From assembly GCA_002481295.1 (NCBI GenBank), contig DLDU01000037.1, positions 47,518 to 111,517 on the forward strand: a DNA stretch of 64,000 nt, read 5' to 3'. Source of the DNA: Prevotella sp. UBA7764 (GTDB lineage Bacteria > Bacteroidota > Bacteroidia > Bacteroidales > Bacteroidaceae). Shown one piece after another: positions 1-9,081 of the stretch. The position numbers and the translations under genes were made by a program. The notes beneath the pieces are model-generated. The model had not been told where the DNA came from and searched no databases. It saw nothing but the letters and a program-made list of their open reading frames with translations. Positions within the stretch are counted from its first letter, which is position 1, and each line of letters starts with the position of its first letter.

Positions 1-237
1 ATGAGCTAAAACCACTGAGATGATTGAATATTCTCTAAAGAATTTCACAAGAAGAAGGTGATTTTGCAAATCGAAACGACGCAAGTATCACACAAATCAT
101 TGACAATTAGCAACTTATGTAATATTGCCAAAAGTCGAGAATTCACACTTAAGATCATACTTGCTCGCAAGAATCGCATTCTCATGCCCGCTTTTTTGTC
201 AGTTTTTCTAACAACTACTATTCTTCGACGCACATGC
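1..237. other. Left-edge intergenic stretch, nothing recognised
   Basis: No convincing gene, tRNA, terminator or Bacteroidetes-type promoter is visible here. The two short overlapping reading frames on opposite strands have no family resemblance and look like chance. The stretch lies downstream of the minus-strand TRIC gene, so it is probably that gene's 3' region. Confidence 0.5.
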
Positions 238-876
238 TCAATGTGACTCGTCTTTCAGCAGAGGCAATGAGATATGATACTTCACTGCTAATATCCTGAT
301 TGCTACAATAACGACAAATGCCACTACCACGGTAACAGCCACATTGACATGCAACGAAATCATCAGCCAATAGACCAGACCGCCAAGTATGCTCGCCATC
401 GCATAGATTTCCTTACGGAAAATTACGGGCGGCCGATTGAGCAACAAATCACGGAGGACACCTCCGGCCGATCCCGTTATACATCCCATGGCAATAGCCA
501 CCCAAAAAGGATGTCCACAGACCAGTGTCTTTTGTATACCTGCTATTGTGAACAATGCCAAGCCAAGCGTGTCAAAGAAAAACCAGGCATTGTTTAAATG
601 ACGGAGCAAACGCGCGAAGAGTATCACCATCGCTTGGGCGAGAAAAGTGCAGACGATATACATCGGCGATGTCATCCAGAAAGGGGTCACTCCGAGCATG
701 ACATCGCGCAAAGTACCTCCGCCGATAGCCACGACAAAGCCACATACAAAGCCTCCAAACCAATCGTAATGCCTTGCTGCCGCATGACGTATGCCTGAGA
801 TGGCAAAGGCCAGTGTACCCAAGATCTCTATTGTCTGCTGAACAGAATGAATAAAAACAGGATCGTGATAAAACAT
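238..876 (-). CDS. TRIC/UPF0126 family trimeric cation channel-like membrane protein
   Basis: This 212-residue inner-membrane protein has about seven hydrophobic segments and an internal duplication. Each half carries a glycine-rich motif followed by Leu-Arg-Asp: GGGTLRD at residues 52-58 and GGVLRD at 138-143. This is the signature of the UPF0126/YadS family, the bacterial relatives of TRIC intracellular cation channels. Full family length is about 200-215 residues, so the gene is intact. The natural substrate in bacteria is not settled, so a potassium-channel role is only family inference. It follows the hydroxyacid dehydrogenase gene by 78 bases on the same strand and could be co-transcribed with it. 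Confidence 0.85.
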   Translation of the reverse strand: MFYHDPVFIHSVQQTIEILGTLAFAISGIRHAAARHYDWFGGFVCGFVVAIGGGTLRDVMLGVTPFWMTSPMYIVCTFLAQAMVILFARLLRHLNNAWFFFDTLGLALFTIAGIQKTLVCGHPFWVAIAMGCITGSAGGVLRDLLLNRPPVIFRKEIYAMASILGGLVYWLMISLHVNVAVTVVVAFVVIVAIRILAVKYHISLPLLKDESH

Positions 877-954
877 TCTTTTTCTATTATTTCACATATA
901 AAAGCCTTTGCGCCCATAACCCTTCAGACACGAGTTCTGGGCACAGAACCAGTT

Positions 955-1911
955 TCAGACATGATTTAAGTCTCGGCCTTCAACAAATGCCTTTATATTC
1001 TCAACACAAATCTCCATCAAACGTTCTCTTGCTTCCTTTGTTGCCCATGCGATATGCGGAGTGATATAGGCATGAGGCTGGGCGAAAAGGGGATTGTCTG
1101 CGCGTGGCGGCTCTTCCGTCATCACGTCAGCGCCGTAGGCTGCCAACTCACCATTTGCCAAGGCACAGGCCACAGCCTCTTCGTCCACGAGAGGTCCGCG
1201 TCCGGTGTTGATCAGTATTGCAGACGGACGCATCAACTTCAATCGTCGGGCATCTATGAGGTGATAGGTATCCTTGCTCAACGGACAATGGAGCGAGAGA
1301 ATGTCAGACACGGCCAACACTCCCTCAAGCGTGGTCTTCTGTATGCCTTCGGGAAGATCGGTAGCGTTTTTTGAGGTCAAGGCAAACACGTCCATACCCA
1401 GTTCACAGGCGACGCGCGCCACTCTCATGCCGATATGCCCAAGCCCTACGATGCCCATCGTCTTCCCGGCCAATTCGGGCAGTGGCGTATCCCAATAGCA
1501 GAAGTCTGGATTGCGGCTCCACTTGCCTTGGCGATTCTCCTCAGCATAGTGAGCCACTTGATTAGTGATGTTCAGGATATGAGCGAACGTCATCTGCACC
1601 ACGCTGTCTGTGCTGTATGAGGGAATATTTGTCACCACGATGCCTCGACGATGAGCAGCATCCACGTCCACCACATTATAGCCGGTGGCCAGCACGCCTA
1701 TATATTTCAACTTTGGGAGCTGGGCCATCACCTCATCAGTGATATTCACCTTATTGATCAGCACAGCGTCGGCATACTTGGCACGCTCTACCACGTCTTC
1801 AGGAGCCGTCCGAGGATAAACAGTGAGATTACCAAACGCCTTGAGTGCATCCCAAGACAGATCTCCGGGATTGGCGGCAAAGCCGTCGAGTTCTACAATG
1901 TTCATGTTCAA
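955..1911 (-). CDS. hprA: D-2-hydroxyacid dehydrogenase (glycerate dehydrogenase-like)
   Basis: This cytosolic NAD-dependent oxidoreductase of 318 residues probably interconverts hydroxypyruvate and glycerate or a similar 2-hydroxyacid. The nucleotide-binding GLGHIG lies at residues 156-161. The catalytic set is in place with the family's usual spacing: Arg238 in NTGRGPLVD, Glu267 in TEEPP and His286 in TPHIAWA. Overall similarity is to the glycerate dehydrogenase branch rather than to SerA, because the C-terminal ACT domain is missing. Substrate choice cannot be read from sequence alone; 2-ketogluconate or glyoxylate reductase are alternatives. The initial Met-Asn-Met leaves a choice of starts two codons apart. 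Confidence 0.85.
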   Translation of the reverse strand: MNMNIVELDGFAANPGDLSWDALKAFGNLTVYPRTAPEDVVERAKYADAVLINKVNITDEVMAQLPKLKYIGVLATGYNVVDVDAAHRRGIVVTNIPSYSTDSVVQMTFAHILNITNQVAHYAEENRQGKWSRNPDFCYWDTPLPELAGKTMGIVGLGHIGMRVARVACELGMDVFALTSKNATDLPEGIQKTTLEGVLAVSDILSLHCPLSKDTYHLIDARRLKLMRPSAILINTGRGPLVDEEAVACALANGELAAYGADVMTEEPPRADNPLFAQPHAYITPHIAWATKEARERLMEICVENIKAFVEGRDLNHV

Positions 1912-2010
1912 AAGTCTTTTCTTTGATGTGATTACCTTGTTAAATACAGTACGACACCTTAATTATATATAGGCATCGAATACTGAAAAATGAGTTTTAA
2001 TCCGCGTCGC

Positions 2011-3285
2011 CTATTCCTTATATCGATCACCCCAACAGTTCAGCATGCGCTGATAGAGTCTTTCCTCCGACGGCGAGTGCTGGGCATGCCACAAGCGCAG
2101 ACTCTTCAGCTGATCGGGAAGATACTGCTGTGGCGTGAAGTTGCCCGGATAGTCATGAGGATATTTATAGCCATCGTGGTATCCGAGCTCGGCCATCAGC
2201 TTGGTGGGTGCATTGCGCAATGGCAAGGGCACGGGCTGATTGCCAGACTTCCTGACTTCTGAGAGTGCCGCGTCAATGCCCAGATAAGCAGAATTGCTCT
2301 TAGGACTCGTCGCCAAATAGACGGTAGCCTCAGCAAGAGGAATACGTCCCTCCGGCCAGCCAATTTTCATCACGGCATCAAAGGCCGCATTGGCCAAAAG
2401 CAGCGCATTGGGGTTGGCCAGTCCTATGTCTTCCGCGGCAGAGATGACCAGCCGACGCGCTATGAACTGCGGGTCTTCCCCGCCCTCTATCATTCTCGCC
2501 ATCCAATAGAGGGCCGCATCAGGGTCAGAGCCACGGATGCTCTTGATAAAAGCCGAAATGATGTCGTAGTGCATTTCCCCATCTTTGTCGTAGGCCAAAG
2601 GATTAGTCTGGAGAAGCGACTCCGTCAGCTGGTCTGTGATAACCACCTCGTTGGCCTCTGTGCTCTTGACAATCAAGTCGAGGATATTAAGAAGTTTACG
2701 GGCATCTCCGCCACTGTATCTTAGCATGGCGCCATACTCCCTCAACTCTATATGCCGCTTACAGAGTTCAGGATCTTTGTCAACAGCCCGGTGAAGTATC
2801 TTCAAGAGATCCTCCTTTTCCAAGGATTTCAGCACATAGAGTTGGCAACGCGAAAGCAAAGGGCGAATCACCTCAAAAGACGGATTCTCCGTCGTGGCAC
2901 CTATCAAGGTCACCACTCCCTGCTCCACGGCGCCTAACAAGGAATCTTGCTGAGACTTGGAGAAGCGGTGGATCTCATCGATAAACAGAATGGGCGACTG
3001 CTCCTGAAAGAAACGGCCCTGCTTGGCACGCGCTATGACATCTCTCACCTCCTTCACGCCACTGGTCACAGCACTGAGTGTATAAAACGGCACCTTGAGC
3101 GTGTGGGCGATGATCTGAGCCAGTGTCGTCTTCCCCACTCCCGGGGGGCCCCATAGAATAAAGGACGAAATACGCCCCGACTCTATCATCCGCCGCAACA
3201 CACCATTTGCCCCTACAAGATGATCCTGACCTACGTAGTCATCAAGGGTCTGTGGCCGCATACGTTCCGCTAAAGGCTCTGACAT
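2011..3285 (-). CDS. rarA: Replication-associated recombination protein A, AAA+ ATPase
   Basis: RarA (MgsA) is a clamp-loader-like AAA+ ATPase that acts at stalled replication forks. The 424-residue protein has Walker A GPPGVGKT at residues 46-53 and Walker B with DEIH at 103-106, followed by the sensor region GATTENPSFEV. The C-terminal half holds the tetramerisation and MgsA_C domains, including the motif GYHDGYKYPHDYPG. Length and order match the family, so the gene is complete. A Bacteroidetes -7 element lies about 33 bases upstream of the start and suggests its own promoter. The next gene upstream, maeB, is divergent. Confidence 0.95.
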   Translation of the reverse strand: MSEPLAERMRPQTLDDYVGQDHLVGANGVLRRMIESGRISSFILWGPPGVGKTTLAQIIAHTLKVPFYTLSAVTSGVKEVRDVIARAKQGRFFQEQSPILFIDEIHRFSKSQQDSLLGAVEQGVVTLIGATTENPSFEVIRPLLSRCQLYVLKSLEKEDLLKILHRAVDKDPELCKRHIELREYGAMLRYSGGDARKLLNILDLIVKSTEANEVVITDQLTESLLQTNPLAYDKDGEMHYDIISAFIKSIRGSDPDAALYWMARMIEGGEDPQFIARRLVISAAEDIGLANPNALLLANAAFDAVMKIGWPEGRIPLAEATVYLATSPKSNSAYLGIDAALSEVRKSGNQPVPLPLRNAPTKLMAELGYHDGYKYPHDYPGNFTPQQYLPDQLKSLRLWHAQHSPSEERLYQRMLNCWGDRYKE

Positions 3286-3317
3286 ATCATTTATCTCCTT
3301 ATATGTTTTACAATCTA

Positions 3318-3325
3318 CAAATTTA
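3318..3325 (-). promoter_or_regulatory. Putative -7 element for rarA
   Basis: On the minus strand this reads TAAATTTG, matching TAnnTTTG. It lies 33 bases upstream of the rarA start codon. No clear TTTG at -33 was found, so support is partial. Confidence 0.45.
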
Positions 3326-3523
3326 CATATTTTCTATGATACTGCATCGTCTTTTCCTTAAAATTATATTAATCAACTTTTATCTAAAGTCTTTCATGCT
3401 ACAAAGACCTTTCCATCATATCTATTCAATACCGAGAACACTTTAAGATTTCCATCACTTTCTCCCAAACCTACAAATTATTAGACGGAAAGCAGAAGGC
3501 TACACAAAAAAAAGAAAAACTTC

Positions 3524-3552
3524 TTTGGATTCAACAGATTTTATTATCTTTG
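3524..3552 (+). promoter_or_regulatory. Putative maeB promoter
   Basis: TATCTTTG at 3545-3552 matches the Bacteroidetes -7 consensus and lies 52 bases upstream of the maeB ATG. A TTTG at 3524-3527 is 17 bases further upstream, slightly closer than the usual 19-21. Confidence 0.6.
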
Positions 3553-3604
3553 CACTAAAATAAAAAGAGATAGAAAGTTTTTAAATCAAATAGATAACAT
3601 TTTT

Positions 3605-5896
3605 ATGGTAAAGATTACAGAGGAAGCTGCCCTCGCCTACCATGCCAATGGACGACCGGGCAAAATAGAAGTGAAGCCGACGAAGCCTTATCGTACACAA
3701 ACCGATCTGAGTCTGGCCTATTCACCGGGGGTCGCCTATCCGTGCCTTCAGATACAGAAGAATCCTGACGATGTCTATAAATACACCGACAAGGGCAATC
3801 TTGTAGCTGTCATCTCCAATGGTACTGCCGTACTTGGACTGGGAGACATCGGCGCCATGAGCGGAAAGCCTGTGATGGAGGGTAAAGGATTGCTCTTCAA
3901 GATCTACGGAGGCATCGATGTGTTCGACATCGAACTCAATGAGAAGGATCCCGAGAAGTTCTGCGAGACCGTAGAGCGCATCGCTCCTACCTTCGGCGGC
4001 ATCAACCTTGAGGACATCAAGGCTCCTGAGTGCTTCTACATTGAAGAACGTCTGAAAAAGAACCTCGACATCCCTGTGATGCACGACGATCAGCATGGTA
4101 CTGCCATCATCTCCGCTGCCGGACTGAAAAATGCATTGGAAGTTGCCGGCAAGGACATCACCAAGGTGCGCCTTGTTGTCAACGGAGCCGGTGCTGCTGC
4201 TATCAGCTGTACAAAACTCTATGTAGCACTGGGTGTGAAGAAAGAAAATATCGTCATGCTTGACTCCAAGGGTGTCATTACTTCTGACCGTCCTAATCTG
4301 ACACCACAGAAGAAGCTCTTTGCTACCGACCGTCGTGATGTTCACAATCTTGCGGAAGCTATCAAGGGCGCTGACGTCTTCGTCGGACTGTCTAAGGGTA
4401 ACATTCTGACTCAGGACATGATACGCTCGATGGCTGAGGAGCCTATCGTATTTGCTTTGGCCAACCCTGTGCCGGAGATCAGCTACGAGGATGCCATGGC
4501 AAGTCGTCCGGACGTATTAATGTCTACCGGCCGCTCTGACTATCCTAACCAGATCAACAATGTTATCGGCTTCCCCTATATCTTCCGCGGTGCTCTCGAC
4601 GTCCACGCCAAAGCCATCAACGAAGAGATGAAGATGGCGGCTGTCAATGCCATTGCCGACTTGGCCAAGCAGCCTATTCCCGACATCGTCAACGAGGTTT
4701 ACCATGTCAATGATCTGACGTTCGGCCCCAAGTATTTCATCCCGAAGCCTGTGGATCCCCGTCTGATCACAGAGGTCAGTGCCGCCGTGGCAAAAGCTGC
4801 CATGGAAAGCGGTGTCGCCCGTACGCCTATCAAGGATTGGACAGCTTACAAGGATCATCTGCGTCAGATGCTGGGTCAGGAGACCAAACTCACACGCACT
4901 CTGCACGCCACAGCAGCACTGCATCCGCAGCGTGTGGTCTTCGCCGAGGGTGGTCATCCGACAATGATGAAAGCTGCCGTACAAGCCCAGCAAGAAGGTA
5001 TTTGCCATCCTATTCTTCTTGGTAATCCCGATCGCTTGGCTCGTATCGCCAATCGTCTGAAACTCGACCTCTCGGGTGTGGAGATCATCGACATGCGCGC
5101 TGACAAGGAGCAAGGCCGCCGCGCTACTTACGCTAAGCACCTCGCAGAGAAGCGCGCAAGACAAGGCTACACCTTTGAAGAGGCCTACGACAAGATGTAT
5201 GAGCGCAACTACTTTGGTATGTCCATGGTTGAGCAGGGCGACGCCGACGCTTTCATCACTGGTCTCTATACCAAATACAGCAACACTATCAAGGTTGCCA
5301 AGGAAGTGGTCGGCGTGCGCAAAGACTATAATACTTTCGCCACCATGCACATCCTCAACACCAAGAAGGGTGTCTACTACCTCGCTGACACGCTCATCAA
5401 CCGTCATCCTGATCAGAATGTGCTCTATGACGTAGCTCGTCTCTCAGCCCATACCGTCCGATTCTTCAACGATGAGCCTGTGATCGCTATGATCAGCTAC
5501 TCCAACTTCGGTACCGACGAGATCGGCTCACCGCAGAAGGTGCATCAGACTGTAGAGATGATGCAACATGACTATCCCGACCTCGCCATCGACGGTGAGA
5601 TGCAAGTCAACTTCGCTCTCGACAAAGAGCTTCGCGATGCCAAGTATCCTTTCACCCGTCTCAAGGGCAAAGATGTCAACACACTGGTATTCCCCAACAT
5701 GAGCTCGGCCAACAGTAGCTACAAGTTGATGCAGTCGCTGGATCCCGACGTGGAAATCATCGGCCCTATCCAGATGGGTCTGAACAAGCCTATCCATTTC
5801 ACCGATTTCGAGGCAAGCGTCCGCGACGTCGTCAACGTTACTGCTGTAGCAGTCATTGATGCCTATGTAGATAAGGTCAAGAAAGAGAAGAAGTAA
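3605..5896 (+). CDS. maeB: NADP-dependent malic enzyme with C-terminal phosphotransacetylase-like domain
   Basis: MaeB oxidatively decarboxylates malate to pyruvate in the cytosol and reduces NADP. The 763 residues fall into a malic enzyme half (about 1-425) and a phosphate acetyltransferase-like half (about 430-763). The first half shows [10 protein letters not shown] near the N-terminus, the metal and substrate segment MHDDQHGTA, and the nucleotide-binding NGAGAAAIS. In characterised MaeB proteins the PTA-like half is regulatory and does not make acetyl phosphate. The length equals that of full hybrid MaeB enzymes. The gene is monocistronic, with a promoter about 50 bases upstream and a strong terminator just after the stop. 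Confidence 0.95.
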   Translation: MVKITEEAALAYHANGRPGKIEVKPTKPYRTQTDLSLAYSPGVAYPCLQIQKNPDDVYKYTDKGNLVAVISNGTAVLGLGDIGAMSGKPVMEGKGLLFKIYGGIDVFDIELNEKDPEKFCETVERIAPTFGGINLEDIKAPECFYIEERLKKNLDIPVMHDDQHGTAIISAAGLKNALEVAGKDITKVRLVVNGAGAAAISCTKLYVALGVKKENIVMLDSKGVITSDRPNLTPQKKLFATDRRDVHNLAEAIKGADVFVGLSKGNILTQDMIRSMAEEPIVFALANPVPEISYEDAMASRPDVLMSTGRSDYPNQINNVIGFPYIFRGALDVHAKAINEEMKMAAVNAIADLAKQPIPDIVNEVYHVNDLTFGPKYFIPKPVDPRLITEVSAAVAKAAMESGVARTPIKDWTAYKDHLRQMLGQETKLTRTLHATAALHPQRVVFAEGGHPTMMKAAVQAQQEGICHPILLGNPDRLARIANRLKLDLSGVEIIDMRADKEQGRRATYAKHLAEKRARQGYTFEEAYDKMYERNYFGMSMVEQGDADAFITGLYTKYSNTIKVAKEVVGVRKDYNTFATMHILNTKKGVYYLADTLINRHPDQNVLYDVARLSAHTVRFFNDEPVIAMISYSNFGTDEIGSPQKVHQTVEMMQHDYPDLAIDGEMQVNFALDKELRDAKYPFTRLKGKDVNTLVFPNMSSANSSYKLMQSLDPDVEIIGPIQMGLNKPIHFTDFEASVRDVVNVTAVAVIDAYVDKVKKEKK

Positions 5897-5922
5897 CCCT
5901 TCTCCTTTCTGCACACACACAT

Positions 5923-5965
5923 AACGGATTGTAAAGAAGCTATCTTCTTTGCAATCCGTTTTTAT
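5923..5965 (+). terminator. Rho-independent terminator after maeB
   Basis: A 17-base stem (5923-5939 with 5944-5960, one mismatch) closes a 4-base loop and runs straight into a T-rich tail. It sits 27 bases after the maeB stop. Confidence 0.85.
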
Positions 5966-6053
5966 TTCCTACTTTACCCTTGCCCCATACGATGGCAGGC
6001 ATCTCTCTTGAAAGCTATTATTTCGATTTTAACTTACTTTAGTAGCCTTTTCC

Positions 6054-6084
6054 TTGCAGTGTATTGTTTAAACCTTTATTTTTG
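6054..6084 (+). promoter_or_regulatory. Promoter of the gcv cluster
   Basis: TTG at 6054-6056, a 20-base spacer and TATTTTTG at 6077-6084 fit the Bacteroidetes primary sigma factor consensus. Predicted transcription starts about 18 bases before the gcvT ATG. That leader is too short for a glycine riboswitch, and none is visible. Confidence 0.7.
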
Positions 6085-6108
6085 CAACAAATATACCTTG
6101 TTACATAA

Positions 6109-7200
6109 ATGTCTATGAATAAGAGAACATGTCTCTACGAGCGGCACTGTCAGGCAGGAGCCCTCATTCAGCCATTTGGGGGCTTCGATATGCCCATCCA
6201 ATACACATCTATTATAGATGAGCACAATGCTGTGCGGCAGCATTGTGGCGTTTTTGATGTCTCGCACATGGGCGAGATTATCGTAACGGGTCCTGACGCA
6301 GAAAAGTATGTCAACCACATTTTCACTAACGACATCACCAATGCCCCTATCCACAAGATCTACTATGGTATGATGCTTTACCCTGATGGAGGAACCGTTG
6401 ACGATCTGCTTGTCTACAAGATGGCGCCCAACCACTTCTTTATCGTTATTAACGCTGCCAACATCGACAAAGACGACGCATGGATGCGGGAGCAAGCCCA
6501 GGGATTTGATGTCACACTCGACAACAAGTCTGATTATTATGGTCAGCTTGCTGTGCAAGGCCCCGAATCGCCAAGCGTTATGGAAGAAGTGTTGAAGATA
6601 CCTTGCAGTGAACTTGTTTTCTACACTTGCAAAACATTGGAAATCGATGGTGAGGAGGTGATCATCAGCCGCACCGGCTACACTGGTGAGGACGGCTTTG
6701 AGATCTACGGTTCCACAGGCTTCATAGTCAAGCAATGGGACCTGCTGATGGCTAGCCATCGTTGCGTACCCTGCGGACTCGGCTGTCGCGATACGCTGCG
6801 CTTTGAGGTAGGGCTGCCTCTCTATGGCGATGAGCTGTCAAAGGACATCTCACCAATTATGGCGGGCCTGAGCATGTTTTGCAAATTGGATAAGCCAGAA
6901 TTCATCGGCAAAGAGGCACTTGTCGAGCAAAAGACTAATGGCGTGACACAACGGTTGCGCGGCATAGAGCTTGACGACAAAGCTGTGCCCCGTCATGGCT
7001 ACACAGTGCTCAAGGATGGCAAGCCTGTCGGTGTGGTCACTACGGGCTATCGTCTCATTTCTGTGGATAAGAGTTGTGCCGTGGCTTTGGTAGACGCTTC
7101 GCTCAAGTTGGGCGACCGCGTGGAGGTTCAGATCCGGCGTAAGACGTTCCACGGAACTATTGTCAAGAAGAAATTCTATGATAAGCATTATCACAAATAA
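6109..7200 (+). CDS. gcvT: Glycine cleavage system T-protein, aminomethyltransferase
   Basis: GcvT moves the methylene group of the lipoyl-bound aminomethyl intermediate on GcvH to tetrahydrofolate and releases ammonia. The 363-residue protein starts with the folate-binding GcvT domain; DVSHMGE and SRTGYTGEDGFE are typical motifs. A C-terminal barrel domain begins around residue 280 and includes GVVTTG. Length is normal for the family. It opens a five-gene cluster with gcvH, gcvPA, gcvPB and lpd that encodes every component of the cleavage complex. The reading frame could begin at Met1 or Met3; the first is taken here. Confidence 0.96.
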   Translation: MSMNKRTCLYERHCQAGALIQPFGGFDMPIQYTSIIDEHNAVRQHCGVFDVSHMGEIIVTGPDAEKYVNHIFTNDITNAPIHKIYYGMMLYPDGGTVDDLLVYKMAPNHFFIVINAANIDKDDAWMREQAQGFDVTLDNKSDYYGQLAVQGPESPSVMEEVLKIPCSELVFYTCKTLEIDGEEVIISRTGYTGEDGFEIYGSTGFIVKQWDLLMASHRCVPCGLGCRDTLRFEVGLPLYGDELSKDISPIMAGLSMFCKLDKPEFIGKEALVEQKTNGVTQRLRGIELDDKAVPRHGYTVLKDGKPVGVVTTGYRLISVDKSCAVALVDASLKLGDRVEVQIRRKTFHGTIVKKKFYDKHYHK

Positions 7201-7232
7201 TATACTCATTAACCATTAATTCCGCACCTATT

Positions 7233-7592
7233 ATGACTTATTTCAGTGAATCACACGAATATGTAAGAGTAGAAGGAGAGTTCGGCTATATCGGCATCAC
7301 CGACTACGCTCAGAAACAATTGGGTAATATCGTCTACGTCGATATGCCGGAAGTAGACGATGAGATCACCGCCGGTGAAGTCTTCGGTGCCGTGGAAAGC
7401 GTTAAGGCTGCCAGCGACTTAATTGCCCCTATCAGCGGCACCGTCGTAGAGGTAAACGAGGCTCTGGAAGATCATCCTGAGCTCATCAACCAGGATGCCA
7501 ATGATAATTGGATCATCAAGGTGAGCATCGCAGACACTGATGAGCTTCAAAAGCTCATGACAGAAGAAGACTACAACAAGAAAAACCAATAA
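7233..7592 (+). CDS. gcvH: Glycine cleavage system H-protein, lipoyl carrier
   Basis: GcvH is the small lipoylated shuttle that carries the aminomethyl group between the P, T and L proteins. The 119-residue product is essentially one lipoyl domain. The lipoylated lysine is the one in VESVKAASD near residue 58. The N-terminal YFSESHEYVRVEGEFGYIGIT is the usual family start. It follows gcvT by 32 bases and is separated from gcvPA by a 122-base spacer that holds a long hairpin, so expression of the two halves of the cluster could be set differently. Confidence 0.96.
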   Translation: MTYFSESHEYVRVEGEFGYIGITDYAQKQLGNIVYVDMPEVDDEITAGEVFGAVESVKAASDLIAPISGTVVEVNEALEDHPELINQDANDNWIIKVSIADTDELQKLMTEEDYNKKNQ

Positions 7593-7603
7593 CCTCGTGT
7601 ACG

Positions 7604-7691
7604 GAAATAGAATGGCAGTCCGCTATAATTATCGTCTCATCCTTCAAGTATGAGGATAAGACAAGTCATAACGGATATGACATTCTATTTC
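7604..7691 (+). repeat. Long imperfect hairpin between gcvH and gcvPA
   Basis: Three nested stems share one axis: an outer perfect 11-base stem (7604-7614 with 7681-7691), a middle 8-base stem with one mismatch (TCCGCTAT with ATAACGGA) and an inner 10-base stem with one mismatch (GTCTCATCCT with AGGATAAGAC). There is no U-tract, so it does not look like a simple terminator. It may be an RNA processing or stability element, or a small extragenic palindrome. Confidence 0.6.
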
Positions 7692-7714
7692 TGATATTTC
7701 AGTAAATCTAAGCT

Positions 7715-9034
7715 ATGTTTAAATATTTTCCACAAACGACTGAAGACATCCAAGAAATGTTGCAGGTCATAGGGGTCAGTTCCATTGAAGACCTCTACGC
7801 GGATGTCCCTGATTCCGTTCGGCTCAAGGGCGACTACGACATGCCGGAAGCAATGAGCGAGGTGGAAGTGCGCAAATATTTCGGTCACCTTGCCAAGGAC
7901 AACCGGGAGTTGACGTGCTTCGCCGGTGCAGGTGTCTATGACCATTATATTCCCTCTGTCATCCCGCAAATCGTAGAGCGTTCGGAATATCTGACGAGCT
8001 ACACGCCCTATCAGGCCGAGATCTCGCAAGGCACCCTCCACTATATCTTTGAATATCAGACAATGATGGCTCGACTGACTGACATGGAGGTGAGCAATGC
8101 GTCGATGTACGACGGTGCCACAGCTACGGCTGAAGCTGCGATGATGGCCTGTGCTATCGGTCACCATGCCGAGACCATACTGGTGTCGGCAACTATCGAC
8201 CCGAAAGTAAGAAAAGTGCTTGATACCTATGCTCATTTCCATGGCATGGTTGTGAAAGAAATCCCGCAAAACGAGGGCGTCACCGACTTTAGTCAGATGG
8301 AGGATGCTCTCTATCAGGGTGGTGTTGCCGGCGTGATCGTGCAGCAACCTAACTATTATGGTATTGTTGAGGATCTGAGTGGTGTGGCTGATACTTGCCA
8401 TGCCAACAAAGCACTGCTGATCATCAACAGCATTGCCGCCGACTTGGCTCTGCTGAAGACTCCCGGAGAATGGGGAGCTGACATTGCTGTCGGTGAGGCA
8501 CAGAGTTTGGGCTTGCCCATGGCCTGGGGAGGACCTTACCTCGGATACATGTGTACCACGGAAAAATATATGCGCAAGATGCCGGGAAGAATCGTCGGAC
8601 AGACAGTCGACGGCAATGGGCAACGCGTCTTTGTGCTGACTCTGCAGGCCCGCGAACAGCATATCCGTCGACAGAGAGCCACCTCCAACATCTGCTCCAA
8701 TGAGAGTCTGATGGCACTGTGGGTGACTATCTATATGGCACTTATGGGCAAGTTGGGACTCAGAGAGGCTGCACAAACGGGCTGTGATGGAGCACACTAC
8801 CTTCACGATCAACTATTGGAAACCGGACATTTCACCGATACATTCAAGGGCAAGGAATATCTTAATGAATTCTGTGTCAGATACGACGGTGACCTCGACG
8901 CTCTGCAGGCTAAATGGCTGGAGGCTGGCTTCCTCGGTGGTGTTAAGATCGATGACCACACCCTTATGCTGGCGGTCACCGAGCAAAGATGCAAGGAAGA
9001 GATTGACGCACTGGTAGCACTTGTTAATTCTTAA
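7715..9034 (+). CDS. gcvPA: Glycine dehydrogenase (decarboxylating) subunit 1
   Basis: GcvPA is the N-terminal half of the P-protein, which decarboxylates glycine and loads the aminomethyl group on GcvH. In this organism the P-protein is split into two genes, as in many Bacteroidetes and Firmicutes. The 439 residues match the usual subunit 1 length. Typical segments include FAGAGVYDHYIPS, YTPYQAEISQG and RATSNICSNE. The pyridoxal phosphate lysine is on the partner subunit, so both are needed for a heterotetramer. The 3' end of the gene is partly duplicated just downstream (see the repeat at 9015-9071). Confidence 0.96.
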   Translation: MFKYFPQTTEDIQEMLQVIGVSSIEDLYADVPDSVRLKGDYDMPEAMSEVEVRKYFGHLAKDNRELTCFAGAGVYDHYIPSVIPQIVERSEYLTSYTPYQAEISQGTLHYIFEYQTMMARLTDMEVSNASMYDGATATAEAAMMACAIGHHAETILVSATIDPKVRKVLDTYAHFHGMVVKEIPQNEGVTDFSQMEDALYQGGVAGVIVQQPNYYGIVEDLSGVADTCHANKALLIINSIAADLALLKTPGEWGADIAVGEAQSLGLPMAWGGPYLGYMCTTEKYMRKMPGRIVGQTVDGNGQRVFVLTLQAREQHIRRQRATSNICSNESLMALWVTIYMALMGKLGLREAAQTGCDGAHYLHDQLLETGHFTDTFKGKEYLNEFCVRYDGDLDALQAKWLEAGFLGGVKIDDHTLMLAVTEQRCKEEIDALVALVNS

Positions 9035-9071
9035 ATGCTTGACTCCCCATTAGCACTGGTTAATTCTTAAA
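9015..9071 (+). repeat. Duplicated gcvPA 3' end
   Basis: A 21-base segment covering the last codons and stop of gcvPA (9015-9035) recurs with one mismatch at 9051-9071, a period of 36 bases. The second copy lies in the spacer before gcvPB and would re-encode the same C-terminal residues and stop. It looks like a small tandem duplication. Confidence 0.8.
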
Positions 9072-9081
9072 AGAGAAGGTT

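Larger units (their letters stand above)
3286..3604. other. Divergent intergenic region between rarA and maeB
   Basis: This 319-base AT-rich spacer separates the two divergent genes. It holds a minus-strand -7 element for rarA (3318-3325) and a plus-strand -7 element for maeB (3545-3552), both described separately. A short plus-strand reading frame through the rarA side has no family resemblance. Nothing else was recognised. Confidence 0.6.

Noticed and set aside
1-237. Small genes at the left edge
   Set aside because: Two frames overlap on opposite strands, neither with a family match, signal peptide or ribosome site.
6085-6108. Glycine riboswitch before gcvT
   Set aside because: The predicted leader is about 18 bases, far too short, and no glycine aptamer-like sequence is seen upstream.
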